Notes: a model not told the origin generated them from the sequence alone. Positions 9,640-20,660 are shown, counted from the stretch's first letter. The stretch is 64,000 nt of DNA from Sepioteuthis lessoniana (GCA_963585895.1 CAUZXS010000200.1:35001-99000), one strand, 5' to 3'. Program-made: numbers and translations.

Positions 9640-9930
9640 CATGTGTGAAAGGAATACTTGAAACCGTACAATCAGGTGTAAATAATTATTTGTATTTGAT
9701 GGAAATACTTGCTATCGTATAATTTTAGACAAACAAATGATTATAGACAAAAAGTGTGTGTGGTGGTAAAAATGTTTGCAATGGAAGAGGCAAACCAATG
9801 ATTATTAAATAGACATATCAGTTTTAGATATTTTAATATTTGAATATTTGATGTCATATATAATTGTGCAGAAATTATTAGTATTAGATAGGAATACTTG
9901 AAACAATACAATTAAGTGCAAATTATTTGC
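9640..9930. repeat. AT-rich ~65-bp-period repeat remnants
   Basis: Repeats of GGAATACTTGAAACNATACAATTAAGTGCAAATTATTTG-type monomers, with GATAGGAATACTTGAAAC at several places. Same family as the blocks near 7225, 22880, 39750, 43690 and 50430. No coding potential. Confidence 0.5.
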
Positions 9931-9935
9931 ATTTG

Positions 9936-10483
9936 GTTTGATTTGTTTGGTTTTATGGCATATCAACCTTTGTAGGTTATTTAACGCGAAATCCATTTTT
10001 ATGTAAATAATCTGTTCTATTTAAAACAATTCAGTTTAGCATAAGTACACAGTTTAATTGTCAAAAAAATTTATTTCAAACTATTCAGGAAGTTATACGT
10101 AATAATTCAGTTAAGTGTAAATACAGTTTTAATGTCGAAAAACAGGTCTATTTGAAATAATTCAGTTAAGTGTAAATACGGTTTAATTGTCAAAAACGTT
10201 TCTATTTCAAGCTATTCAGTTTACTCAAATCATTTTAGCATAAGTATACTGTTAGTTCTATTTAACCCATAGATAGGGCCCTATCAGGTGCTACCACTCC
10301 GGGCCAGAGTGGACCTGGGAGCGATGGCAATGAAGGGGTACTCCGCATTCCCCAAGCTCCAGCACGGCTGGAACCTCACCATCAGATTGTTTAGTGTCAT
10401 ATCAGGACACTCGTTAGGGGGGGGGTCTTACCCCTCTGCAGAAGTGCAGTCAGTGTATTCTAAAGCCCCAGCTGACTGGGCAA
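9936..10483 (-). mobile_element. RepD copy, full length, with target-site duplication
   Basis: Flanked by TATTTGCATTTG at 9924-9935 and 10484-10495. The left end is the shared stem-loop tail (GGCATATCAACCTTTGTAGG), then several AATTCAGTTNAGNATAAGTAC-type internal monomers, then CCCTATCAGGTGCTACCACT, and the hairpin head AGCCCCAGCTGACTGGGC at the right. About 548 bp. Confidence 0.85.
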
Positions 10484-10710
10484 TATTTGCATTTGATAAG
10501 AATACTTGATATCATATAACTGTGGGCAACCCCCCACCAAAAAAAAAAAAAAACAAACAATTTATGGCAAATAAAAAGTGAATAAAAAAAAGAAAAAGGA
10601 TGGAAACTATAGTTATAAATATGATTGTTAGTAAATGAATCAAATTTCGTCATAACATAACTCACGAGGAGTTGATATGCCGTTGACAAAAATAAACATA
10701 ACCAAGACGA

Positions 10711-10712
10711 GT

Positions 10713-10757
<45 letters not shown>
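10711..10757. repeat. (AAT)n tract
   Basis: About 16 uninterrupted AAT units directly before an RLE-1 copy. Confidence 0.95.
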
Positions 10758-10760
<3 letters not shown>

Positions 10761-11260
10761 AAAATCTCGGCCAAAAGACCAGACCTCATAATAATCAACA
10801 AAAAAAAAAAAAAAGAAAAGAAAAGAGACTCGTCTAATGAACAAAGTCAACAAAACTGTAAGGGACACCCAAACTTGTCCAACCTATGCAAAAAATAAAT
10901 TGTCGACTTTGCTGTCCCGGTTGACCACAGAATAAAACTGAAAGAATGTGAAAAGAGGGATAAGTACCTCGACCCTGCTAGGGAATTGAAAAATCTGTTG
11001 GACATGCAGATGACAATTATACCAATTATAATTGGTGCTTTTGGAACCGTAGCTAAAGGATTATTAAAGGGACTGGAGAACTTGGAAGTTGGCGGACGAG
11101 TGGAAACCATCCAAACTACAGGATTATTGAGAACGGCTAGAATACTGAGAAGAGTCCTGGAGACTTGAGTAGACTTGCTGTCACTCCAACTCCAGTAGAA
11201 GACCATCAGCGTTACCTGATGTGAAAAAAACTATAATAATATTGATAATAATTATGAAAA
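10758..11260 (+). mobile_element. RLE-1 LINE, C-terminal region
   Basis: Begins at the RLE nuclease start (TCTCGGCCAAAAGACCAGAC, reading SAKRPDLI). Positions 10986-11168 give an open 60-codon sense frame containing IPIIIGAFGTVAKGL and RVETIQTTGLLRTARILRRV, then a stop. The upstream VDFAVPVDHR-like part is out of frame. It ends with CATCAGCGTTACCTGATGTG and an AAT-rich tail. One of the better preserved copies. Confidence 0.8.
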
Positions 11261-11274
11261 TGATCTCATAAACA

Positions 11275-11468
11275 TATCTATCTATCTATCTATCTATCTA
11301 TCCCAAATGGGTCAGAAGAAATCTACCAAGATGTATATTTTCTTTGTTCGATTTTCAAAATCTACAAAGCTTTCACCTTTCTGGATCATCAGGATAAAAC
11401 TCTCTATATATATCGTAGTTTGATCTATTAATTTATTTCAGTCTGTTCATGTCTGTCTGTCTGTCTTC

Positions 11469-11510
<42 letters not shown>
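11275..11510. repeat. (CTAT)n microsatellites
   Basis: Two (CTAT)n tracts (11277-11302 and ~11470-11512) separated by ~165 bp of ordinary AT-rich sequence. Confidence 0.9.
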
Positions 11511-11539
11511 CTTTCTGTTCACTGTCTGCGTGTTTCATT

Positions 11540-12556
11540 TTGAAAATGCTAGCAATCATCGTTTTATCTTTCATGAATAAATTATTTTTCTACCTCTCCA
11601 AATTCGTTCAAACGAACCTGATTTATAAGCGAAAAAGCATGTTTATTTGAATTCAAATACAACGACTTCGATCGTGCGTGTAGATGCGCGTGTTTCTTGA
11701 GAGAGAGAGAGAGTGGGGGGCGAGGGAGACTGGCAGATGGAAGTAGAAGAAGGAGAGAAAGAAAGATCTTTCAAAGGAAACATAATAAATAGAGAGAGGG
11801 GAAAGCGAGGTTGAAGCCAGTTTAGGGAGAGGGTTGATGTTTACAAACATTACGTTTTTACATGTTTTACCACGTGAATTGCTTGCTGCCCTCTCGTCAT
11901 CGTAGTAATGGTAGCAGCAGTGATGGCAGTAGTAGCAGGAATTCTTTCTCTGTAACTGTCGACAACGGTTTAAAAGCTAAACAACACAGACGCGCGTGTG
12001 TGCGCGCGCGCACACACACACACACACTCACATATGTACACCCAAAAGTAATTAATTTACAAAAAAACAAAAACAAAACAAAACAAAAAAAAAATGGGTA
12101 GAATAACGGGTACATTCTTTTTATTTTGTTTTTAGACTAGACAATTTTGGTATCAAGATACACACACTTGGAAACTAAGTCAACATTGTCTAATATGAAA
12201 AGGACTTCGATCCTGGGTACATTGCAGTCATTGTGCTTCAGTTAAGATGAATAACAGTTGCGTTAAAAATCCATCTATCTATCTATCTCATAAACTTTTT
12301 GTATGCTGTTCTTTCTGCACTCACTCACTCATTCACTATCTATCTATCTATTTAATGTGTGAGTGCTTATTTATCTGATTCGTACATTAAAAACTTGTCT
12401 TGAATATAGATTAAATCAAATTACGCGTCTTTTCAATCATTACCCTCATGCCGTTAGCGTTCATTATCTTTTTATACTGAATGTCATTAACTTCAGACGT
12501 TATCATAGCAAAGTCCTTTGTTTCCAATAGCTTAATAGGATTGTCCCCACTAAACA

Positions 12557-12587
<31 letters not shown>

Positions 12588-12970
12588 CTATTCATATTAC
12601 ATAAAATTTAGAGACGAAAAAAGAATTAAATTTAAAAAAAAATCATATTACATAGAAAGAAAAAAAAGGAAAGGAAGTTCAGGTAATGACTTGTTTATTT
12701 ATCTACTTATTTTTTACATAGGTTGGACAGGGTTGGGTGTCCCTCACAGTTTTGTTGACTTTGTTCATAAGACGAGTTAAACGGTGTTTCTCACTGTTTA
12801 ATCCAGCCGTTTCAAACATCTCACACTGGTAGTTCAATCACCAGGAAACAAAGAAACTTATTGGTTCATCAATATTTTACTTTCTTTAAACAACTAATTT
12901 TCGACGATTTAGGTAGCACCTGGTATTCTCTATTAATAAATCAGTAAAGTTAAATGTGTCAGAGTATGGA
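11540..12970. other. Unassigned, mostly low complexity
   Basis: No gene recognised. Contains (GA)n at ~11700, a (CA)n and GCGCGC stretch near 12000, an A-rich run at 12060-12092, another CTAT run near 12270 and a poly-A of ~33 bp at ~12557. ORFs here are lysine-, serine- or histidine-rich by-products. Confidence 0.5.
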
Positions 12971-12984
12971 GTTAATGATCCAAC

Positions 12985-12987
12985 GTC

Positions 12988-13048
<61 letters not shown>

Positions 13049-13084
13049 CTAACCTACTATCGACCAGCAAATTTTGTAATTTTG

Positions 13085-13143
<59 letters not shown>

Positions 13144-13222
13144 TTATAATTGTGTGTATATACATGTAATGTTGCCTTGTTGGAATACACCGGCATACTC
13201 TCGCTTGCTCCCGCTCTCTCTC

Positions 13223-13262
<40 letters not shown>

Positions 13263-13580
13263 ATGCTGTGTGTGTGAGTGTATGTATATATAAATGTATA
13301 TATGAATATATGATATTGCCTCGTCGGTAGGCCTAGAAAACACCGGTGGTGAGGCTCTCCCTCTCTCTGTATGTCTGTCTCTCTCTTTCTCTCCTTCTCT
13401 CCCTCTCTCTCTCTCTCTACGTATATATACATGATGTATATATGTGTGTGCGTATGTCTATATATATATATATACATATGATGTTGCCCATCTAGTGGAC
13501 CCAGATCACACCGGTGGTGAGGCTCATTTTTTTCACCCCTCCCTCCTCTCTCTCTCACACAATATATATATATATATAAA
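12985..13580. repeat. Compound satellite with ~150-bp units
   Basis: Three units each contain ATGNTGTTGCC...ACACCGGNGG (at ~13168, ~13310 and ~13478), followed by (CT)n and then (TA)n or (TG)n. The last two share ACACCGGTGGTGAGGCTC exactly. Unit spacing is ~142 and ~168 bp. The 123- and 156-residue isoleucine/tyrosine/histidine-rich ORFs are repeat products. Confidence 0.75.
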
Positions 13581-13714
13581 CTTGATCAGATGATTTGCTA
13601 GGGGAGAAACTGAGTCGCCAACCGCTACTGACTCTGTGTCTCCACTATTCTTAGATCTACCTATGTTTTATGACTGGTATTGAGCACTCTTCCTTTATAC
13701 ATATGACAAAATAC

Positions 13715-13752
<38 letters not shown>

Positions 13753-13753
<1 letters not shown>

Positions 13754-14645
13754 GAGGATCATTAAATAAGTTTCCAGACTTTTTCCGTATGGTCACTTTT
13801 ATTGATATTACACACAGGAAACTCTAGTCCCCTTCCAAATAATCTCCTACGGCTGCAATGCCCTTGTACTGTTCCAACAACTTCTGGAAGGCCCCATGGA
13901 AGTCCTCTTGCGTGAGCGTGTCAATGACCTTCGTCACAGCCTCTTTCATCTCTTCAATTGTCTCATAACGACAGCCTCTGAGCTGACGGAATAACCAAAA
14001 GTCACAGGGAGCAAGGTCTAGACTATAGGGAGGCTGAGGAACTGTTTTGATGCCCATCTTGCTCAAATAGTCTGTGACATGGATGGAGTTGTGGACTGGT
14101 GCATTGTCCTGCTGGAAATGCCACAGACCCGGTTTGAAGAGTGCTGGCCTCTTCCGATGGAATCTCTTCCTGAACGCCCTTAAAACCTCAACATAGTTAC
14201 CCTCACCCTTTGGCCAATTAAATCTGGTGTATTGACTTCCTTACTCATCCCACACCTCGCATCATCCCTCACAGACTCCCTGGCTTCCTTGAATCTCTTA
14301 TGCCACTCAAAAACTGATGCTTGATTCTTGCAAGATGGTTGAAAAGCAGTCTGAAGCATTCCATACGTTTCTGTGCCATTTTTTTCTAAGTTTAAAACAG
14401 AATGTTATTGCATATCGTTCTTCTAAGTCTCGTCATTGTATTTTTGAAATTCACCAGCTGTGACAATCAGGCTTTTGTATGGTGTATTCCAATTCCTTCT
14501 GTAGCAGTTCATTTGAAGCTGAAATCATAAAAATTGGTCAGTCATCTCATAAGATGTATAGCAATAACATACTGAATTTTGAAGAGTCTACGACAATTTT
14601 AAATGCTTGTACAAAAAAGTCTGGAAACCTATTGAATGCACTCCG
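13753..14645 (-). mobile_element. Mariner, internally deleted, second copy
   Basis: An 893-bp mariner with TA at 13751-13752 and 14646-14647. The ends, CGAGGATCATTAAATAAG and reversed CGGAGTGCATTCAATAGG, are inverted repeats. An 80-codon open frame (13824-14066) covers MSKMGIKTVPQPPYSLDLAP, then CDFWLF, ETIEEMKEAVTKVIDTLT and IAAVGDYLEGD. Upstream, QDNAPVHNSIHVTDYL is in another frame. As in the 7455 copy, the coding sequence jumps from TPDLIGQ to the LRAFRKRF-like region, removing the first catalytic Asp. It is non-autonomous. Confidence 0.92.
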
Positions 14646-14659
14646 TATATATACATACC

Positions 14660-14786
14660 ACTGGTGGTGTAATGGTTAGCAAGCTAGACTAGCAAACCTA
14701 CACGAGTGAGTTCGAGTCTCATTGGGTCCCCCATTCATTCAGCCTTGTGCCACATCGAAGCAAAGAGCTTTGTAAATTATTATATA
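14660..14786 (+). mobile_element. SINE-C copy
   Basis: A 127-bp tRNA-derived SINE. Head CTGGTGGTGTAATGGTTAGC, B box GAGTTCGAGTCTC, tail CACATCGAAGCAAAGAGCTT then TGTAAATTA. It sits just outside the mariner's end. A second copy is at 57341. Confidence 0.85.
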
Positions 14787-14814
14787 TATATATATATATA
14801 ATATTGCACCCCGT

Positions 14815-15030
14815 ATGGCCACATTTTGGGGGAAAACAGTTGAACCCACAAAACACACCTGTGTTGAAAGACTAGGCTGACAAGATCACATACATAGTTA
14901 TTTTCTAAGCTTAGCTTAGATATGGCACATGACCAGAAATATAGAGCGCCCTGTAAAAATCGAACTCTCTAACAATGGTCTGTGTGTGAAAGTAGCTTGC
15001 TAATAATTATATCACGTGCGGTGCCCAATA
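14815..15030 (-). mobile_element. Degenerate tRNA-derived SINE
   Basis: On the minus strand, GTGATATAATTATTAGCAAG and GAGAGTTCGATTTTTACAGG resemble the SINE-C head and B box. The body (TATTTCTGGTCATGTGCC and onward) differs from SINE-C. Possibly a longer relative. Confidence 0.45.
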
Positions 15031-15215
15031 TCGTGTATGTATGTGTGTGCGCACGTGTACCTATGCGTGTGCAATAAATCCTTTTGAGTGTAATGGACAA
15101 GGAATGCCTGATATAATTTTCATTAAACTTTCCTTATTTTCTTCCTGTTTTTTTCCTCCGTGTCCCGTCATGAATATCTTTTTGCTCTTATTTCCTATTG
15201 TCATTATAATTATTT

Positions 15216-15840
15216 TGCTCCTGTGAGAGTTTTTCACGCTAACGTTCGCTGATGGTTTTCCACTGGAGTTTGAATGACAGCAAGTCTTCTCAAGTCTTCA
15301 GGACTCTTCTCAGTATCATGACCAATCTGAACAATGCTGTAGTTTGGATGATCTCCATTCATCCTCTTATTTTCAAGCCTTCCAATCCCTGAACTAATTC
15401 TTTAGTGTCCATGCCGAACGCGCCAATTACAATTGGTATTACCGTCACTTTCAAGTTCCATAGTTTCTTCTGTTCACTAGAAAAGTCTAAGTACTTTTCT
15501 GTTTTTTTGTTGTTGTTGTTTTCTTTCAGTTTTAGCCTGTGGTCAGCGGAACGGTAGGTTTTCTTTTTTTGTAGACTATCACAAGGTCTGGTCGCCTGGC
15601 TGAGATTAGATGATCTATATTTACCAACCCCTCCGCTCGGGCAGGATATGACACAAGGTCAATTTTTAAGCGAAGTTTAACAGGTTTTAATTCAGAGTTT
15701 TCCTTATCCTAGACTAGTTGCCTCACCAAGGCTGAAGAACCTAGTCTGCCCTACTATTTACCCATAGCTGAGATTAGATGATCCGTTTGTATCTCAAAAT
15801 CTCAAAGAACTTTGTGCGTCTCATTTTCTAGGAAGGATCA

Positions 15841-15841
<1 letters not shown>
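15216..15841 (-). mobile_element. RLE-1 LINE, C-terminal region, interrupted by SINE-B
   Basis: Left end CTGTGAGAGTTTTTCACG is the family's 3' end in reverse. It continues through ILRRVLET, IPIVIGAFG and ADHRLKLKE equivalents on the minus strand to the nuclease start (SAxRPDLV). It is broken at 15616-15767 by a SINE-B fragment, and ends at GAAGGATCATC beside (ATT)n. Antisense frames are shadows. Confidence 0.8.
15616..15767 (-). mobile_element. SINE-B, 5'-truncated, nested in RLE-1
   Basis: 3' half of SINE-B (from TTACCAACCCCTCCGCTCGG to CTATTTACCCATA) flanked by GCTGAGATTAGATGATC at 15599-15615 and 15768-15784. This is a perfect 17-bp target-site duplication. The SINE post-dates the RLE-1 copy. 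Confidence 0.9.
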
Positions 15842-15875
<34 letters not shown>

Positions 15876-15979
15876 TAATTTTCAGTTTAATTTTTGGTTT
15901 CTTACAATCCTATGACGGGTCTTTACCCAAGTCCTTAGGATGGTAATGAATATATCCATTCTACATATTTATGTTTATG

Positions 15980-16012
<33 letters not shown>

Positions 16013-17020
16013 TTTTTGCTGCTTCTTTTGGATGATATTTTTCATTTTCATTGATTGTAGTCTCTTAAAGAGATGAGCAGTTTCACAAATTGCAATATTT
16101 TCCGTTTCATATCAACTCGAATTGCCTGACAATTTATTTGTTCCTTTCTTGATCATACCCAGTGCTCCCGTGGTAATCTTAAGGTGTCACATTTACGCAA
16201 TCTCTATTTTCAGGTCTTTCTATTTACTTATTTCATTATGTATATATTTGATTGATATGTTATTATCTGTTGGTACTACCATATTAATTAGAAGGCATGT
16301 TTTTCTTTTACAGTCCTTAATCACTACATCTGGTCTACAACTCTTTATTTTTCTATCAGTTGGGTTTGCAATGTTCCGTAGCCCCCTTTGCTTTTGTTAT
16401 TGGTTCTAGTTGGTGTTCATACCATTGTTCACAATGCAATATTCCATAGTATTTGCATACTTTCCAATTAATTCAACTTCCTATTTTATCATGTCTTTCT
16501 TTATATTCTATTAGTGTAAGGGTTAGACAACCGGATACTAAGTGGTCAACTGTTTTTTGTTCACACAGTTTACATACTTGGTTTGATCCAGTTTCTTTTG
16601 GTGCATTTTTTATGTTTGCCTGATAGTTTCAAGTTGGTTGGCTCTGGTCCTATGCAACTATTATTAATCCCTCTGTCTCCGTCTTCAGTCCAACACTTTC
16701 CGACCATTGATTAATCTTAACTGTATCTATATCAGCATTTCTAATTCTTTGTGAATATCGTCCATGGAAGGGTTTTTGTTCCTTGGCGTTTTTAAATTGA
16801 TTAATACTTATATTTTTGCTTTTTTTTCACTTAATGCTTCATCTTTTATATCCATTACTTTCGGTGGGAATTCGAGTTGATGAGCAAATGTATTACTTTC
16901 TTTACTAATTGAATATTTTTCTTTTGCTTCTCGTCTCTGGTTTGCTACTAACTGTAAAATCTAATCTGTTGTAGAGTTTAAATCTTTCTTAATCATATAG
17001 CGGCTGTTTTGTAGGTTATA

Positions 17021-17198
17021 GCGATGGGGATAACATTATTATTATTATCATTAATTAGGTATTTGGTTTAAGGTTTAAGTTGGTTTTGTTGGTATTACTT
17101 TGGTTGCGTTGGTATTTCGTTGGTAGCGTTGGTAATTCGTTGGTAGCGTTGGTAATTCGTTGGTAGCGTTGGTAATTCGTTGGTTGTTATCCCCTCGC
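17021..17198. repeat. 20-bp minisatellite bounded by an inverted repeat
   Basis: About 4-5 units of GTTGGTAGCGTTGGTAATTC at 17090-17185. On either side are GCGATGGGGATAAC (17021-17034) and GTTATCCCCTCGC (17186-17198), inverted complements of each other with one extra base. A short (ATT)n follows the left arm. Confidence 0.8.
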
Positions 17199-17545
17199 TA
17201 AATGTTGATGGAAAATAAAGGTGGTGAAGAAGAACGAAGACGTCGTTAGGTTTTGTATCAAGGGTTTAATGGCAGCATGAAGTAAAAGGGTTTACGCTGG
17301 TATGCTCGAGGTCTCGTAGGAAGGAAAGATGGTAGGAAGTTGTTAGAGTGTATCATCTAATTTGTTTTTAACTAGGATCCCTTGGTCAAGAATAGTCCCA
17401 AGGGGTCCATAAACTAGATGGCTCTCCTCATAGTATATGATGGTGCTACTGCTATTCGGGAGCAGATGAATAGACGTCCGTTCCCATTGAGGATTTCTAA
17501 GCGAGAGAGAGAGAGATTCGCGGGCTTTCTTCAATTTTTGGTGCT
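17199..17545. other. Unidentified insert within RLE-2
   Basis: A ~350-bp segment separating two halves of the RLE-2 copy, unlike any other repeat here. Its texture could fit a solo LTR or another non-autonomous insert, but no matching termini or duplication could be fixed. The 63-codon minus ORF has no recognisable motif. Confidence 0.35.
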
Positions 17546-18077
17546 GCTAGGAAATATGGTTCGGGCTGAATTGGACAAGTCATCCTGATTGGGTAAAAAT
17601 GTTCGACGACTCTAACGGTCAAATTAAATTACGCGCCAAACAAAAATTCAAGTTTCTTTCTGCTACAAGGTCCAGTTGGATTAATCCCCTTCTACCATTT
17701 TCTCTTTCGACGTCGAGACGTTTTGTATCTGGTCTTGAGTGTTGGATTCCGTAATCGGATATTAGTTTCCCAACTCTAGTATACATCTTTTTTTGTTTCA
17801 GCTTGCGTCCAGTTTATTATATCCAAACAATATGTCATTACTGGTATTTCCATTATCAATTGCTATAACTTTATTTTTTTTGCATTCCTCTCTCTTCTTA
17901 ATAAGAGTCTTATAAAATTCTTTTCTTATTTTTTCGTTATTCATAGGATGATTGATGCCATTTGCTTCATTAATTCTGAAATATTTATAGGTCTTATTGA
18001 GTTCTTAACTCTGTAATTTTCGTGTTTCCATGTACAGTGGCGTCTTTAGACTTTACTAGCGAGCCTTTTTTTAATTT

Positions 18078-18415
18078 GCCTAGCCGACTGGAGTTGTAAA
18101 ATACACCGACTGCTTCTCTGCAGAGGTGTAAGGCCCCACACCCGCTAACGAGTGTCCTGGATAGGACACTAAAGAATCTGATGGTGAGGTTCCAGTAATT
18201 TTGGAGCTTTGGGGAGTGCTAGGAATAGCTCTTCATTGCCATTGCTCCTAGGTCTACTCTGGCCTAGAGTGGGAGCACCAGATAGGGTCCTTATCTATCG
18301 GTCAAATAGAACTAAACTGTGTACTTATGCTAAACAGAATTGTTTGAAATAGAACTGTTTTTGACATTTAAACTGCGTACTTGTGCCAAACTGAATTGTT
18401 TGAAATAAAACTTTT
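18078..18415 (+). mobile_element. RepD copy
   Basis: Head TAGCCGACTGGAGTTGTAAA and ACACCGACTGCTTCTCTGCA, then CAGTAATTTTGGAGCTTTGG, CTCCTAGGTCTACTCTGG, and internal monomers TGCTAAACAGAATTGTTTGA. The terminal tail is absent. Confidence 0.8.
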
Positions 18416-18435
18416 AAAATTTAACTCAATGTATT

Positions 18436-18632
18436 GCCAGTCGGCTGGGGCTGTAGAATACACCGACTGCTTCTCTGCAAAGGAGTAAGACCCCCGTAAC
18501 AAGTGTCCTGGTTATGACATTAAACAATCTGATGGTGAGATTCCAGCAATGCTGGAGCTTTCTGGAATTCGGAGTATCCCTACATTGCCATTGCTCCCAA
18601 GTTCACTCTGAACCGGAGTGGTAGCACTTGGA
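18436..18632 (+). mobile_element. RepD copy, 5' half
   Basis: Intact hairpin head (CAGTCGGCTGGGGCTGTAGA and CACCGACTG) through GGAGTGGTAGCACTTGG. It then joins directly to the 3' end of an RLE-1 copy. Tandem with the previous RepD. Confidence 0.8.
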
Positions 18633-18930
18633 GAGTTTTTCACATTAGCACGAGCTGATAGTTTCTCACTGGAGTTTGAGGGACAACAAGTCTCCTCAAG
18701 TCTCCAGGAATCTTCTCAGTATTCTGGCCGATCTTAACAATCCCTGCTCCAATCCTTTGGTGACTGTACCAATTACAATTGGTATCACCGTCGCTTTCTT
18801 CTTCCAAAGTTTTTTCCGTTCTAGCAAGGACTCTTTTCGCTTTCAATAAGTTTTATTTTGTGGTCAGTGACCAATATTTGGCGGGTTCTCTTTTTTTAAA
18901 ACTTTCACTAGGCCTGGTTGTCTGACCGAG

Positions 18931-18971
<41 letters not shown>
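18633..18971 (-). mobile_element. RLE-1 LINE fragment with (ATT)n
   Basis: 3' end AGAGTTTTTCACATTAGC on the left. The coding blocks shift frame but include IPIVIGT and TEKTLEE-like parts. An internal segment (the RVETIQTT block) is missing. It ends in (ATT)n at 18931-18971. Confidence 0.7.
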
Positions 18972-18972
<1 letters not shown>

Positions 18973-19386
18973 TCCTGCCTTGTAAGCTTTTCACTGGAGT
19001 CTGAGTGACAGCGAATTTCCTCGGGTTTCCAGGACTTTTCCGAGTACTCTCAACGATCTTATCAGGATGGTCTCGATTATTCTTCCATCAACAATTGGTA
19101 TCATCGTCACCCCCGGGTTCCACAGGTTTTTTTTTAGTTCTCTGGCAAGATCCAAGTATTTGTCTATCTTTTCGCTTTCTTTCATTTTCACTCTGAGCTC
19201 CTCCAGGATAGCAAAATTCGCTAGACGACAAGTCCGTTTTTTTTTTAAGTTCTGGTCTTCCCAGAGAATTGCCCAAATAGTATTTCTTTGATTTGTTAAA
19301 TCTTTTACAAAGTCTTTCACCCGGGATGGTTTGGTTGTTTTTTTTTTTTTTTTTTTTTTTTGTTTTTTTTTTTTTGTTAGCCACAA
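18973..19386 (-). mobile_element. RLE-1 LINE with long sense ORF
   Basis: A 131-codon sense frame (19386-18991) reads ...RTCRLANFAILEELRVKMKE, then SEKIDKYLDLARELKKNLW, VTMIPIVDGRIIETI and LRVLGKVLETRGNSLSLRLQ, then stop. This is the full C-terminal nuclease tail in one frame, although the TKGLVQGLEDLE section is shortened. The start is poly-lysine from a poly-T tract, so the frame is a remnant and not a gene. Confidence 0.75.
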
Positions 19387-19399
19387 CGCTAAGCTGCTG

Positions 19400-19617
19400 A
19401 ATCCAGCGAGATAGTTTGTCAGTGGAAATTACTGAACGAGTTGTTTTTTCCTTAGTATGTGTTCGGCAATCATTCAAACGACCCTTTTTTTCTGAGATAA
19501 AGACATATTTTCGGAATTCTTTTTAATTACTCTATAAGTATTCTCTCTCCATCATTCCTCGGGCTCCTACTATTATCAAAATAGAAGTGGTTTTTAAATG
19601 CCATATTTTTGGTGGGG
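19400..19617. other. Unassigned
   Basis: No recognised repeat. May be further 5' RLE-1 sequence, as the open frame continues across part of it. Confidence 0.3.
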
Positions 19618-19690
19618 TGAGGGTTGGTTCCTTTGTTTAATGGCATATCAACCTTCGTGGATTATTCAATGCTAAAACCTTGGATTATTT
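19618..19690 (-). mobile_element. SINE-A/RepD tail fragment
   Basis: Only the 3' tail: TTTAATGGCATATCAACCTT, CGTGGATTATTCAATGC. A heavily 5'-truncated copy. Confidence 0.7.
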
Positions 19691-19792
19691 AAAGCAAACA
19701 TCTTCACTTTTCAACGTGATTATTAATGTTTTCAACTAGCAATAACCAAGCATCGGAAAATCCTCATTAGCTATGGTATTGCCTCTGCGCAA

Positions 19793-19794
<2 letters not shown>

Positions 19795-19835
<41 letters not shown>

Positions 19836-19841
19836 CTTCTT

Positions 19842-19910
<69 letters not shown>

Positions 19911-19911
19911 T
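19795..19911. repeat. (TTG)n(TTC)n(TTA)n compound tract
   Basis: Three different trinucleotide arrays run without interruption (TTG, then TTC, then TTA). The tract abuts the 3' end of an RLE-1 copy, as expected for a LINE tail that has expanded and diverged. Confidence 0.95.
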
Positions 19912-19912
19912 A

Positions 19913-20392
19913 CTCCTTGAGTTTTTCTCATCAGCGTTAGCTGATGGTTTTTCACAAGAGTTTAAGTGACACCAAGTCTCCTCATGTCTCCAGGACTTTT
20001 CTTAGTATTCTGGTCGATCTCAATAATGATTGTAAGGTCTCCACTCCTCCCCTTATTTCCAAGTCCACCAGTCCCTTTATCAATTCTTTGGTGACTGCAC
20101 CAAGAGCTACAATTACAATTGATATAAACGTCACTTCCATGTTCTACAGTTTTTCAATTCCCAAGCAAGGTCTAGGTACTTATTTTTCTTTTCACTTTCA
20201 TTTAATTTTACTCTGTGGTCAGCCGGGACAGCAAAGTCTACAATTTTGCAAGTTCTCCTTTTTTTTTGTTAATTATTCTAAGGTCTGGTCATCTGGTTGA
20301 GATTATGTAATCCGTTTGTATGTCAGAATCCCAGAAAAGTTTGTGTGTCTCATTGTGTAGGACAGATGCTGGGTTGTACATATACCTTTTGT
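19913..20392 (-). mobile_element. RLE-1 LINE, C-terminal region, near complete
   Basis: 3' end TACTCCTTGAGTTTTTCTCA next to the trinucleotide tract. Minus-strand blocks correspond to RRVLET, IVIVALGAVTKEL, ADHRVKLNESEK and QPDDQTLE, then upstream sequence to GTACAACCCAGCATCTG. The 118-residue plus ORF is its antisense shadow. Confidence 0.8.
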
Positions 20393-20456
20393 TCCTATGG
20401 TCAAATTAAAATTTCTTGCACGATTCCAAGTGGATCACTTTGTCCACACAGTCGTG

Positions 20457-20457
<1 letters not shown>

Positions 20458-20504
<47 letters not shown>

Positions 20505-20605
20505 AATTATGATAATAATAGCCATAATAATTATGATAATACTATTTTTATCATGTATACCATTATCATAATTATTATTAATAATAACGAGAATAATGAT
20601 AATAC

Positions 20606-20660
<55 letters not shown>
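20458..20660. repeat. (ATT)n tracts, two blocks
   Basis: (ATT)n at 20458-20501 and 20607-20660. The stretch between them contains AAT and ATT units in both senses and can fold back. Confidence 0.9.

Larger units (their letters stand above)
15842..18075 (-). mobile_element. RLE-2 LINE, RT C-terminus to 3' end, with an insert
   Basis: A long copy of a second RLE-type non-LTR retrotransposon, sense on minus. In coding order: TYKYFRINEANGINHPMNN and EKIRKEFYKTLIKK (~18000-17880), a GRGLIQLEL-like block (~17680), GRYSQRIRNADIDTVKINQW (~16760), a zinc-binding CKLCEQKTVDHLVSGC (C-x2-C-x6-H-x4-C, 16527-16574), then the nuclease RPDVVIKDCKRKTCLLI followed by N where the second acidic residue is expected, and IGALGMIKKG. 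CCHC plus RPD...D is the C-terminal order of R2/R4/NeSL-type LINEs. Its 3' end meets (ATT)n at 15842-15876. The copy is interrupted at about 17035-17545. Confidence 0.8.

Noticed and set aside
13088-13558. 156-residue Arg/Glu and Tyr/Ile-rich ORF
   Set aside because: Product of the TA/CA/GA compound satellite.
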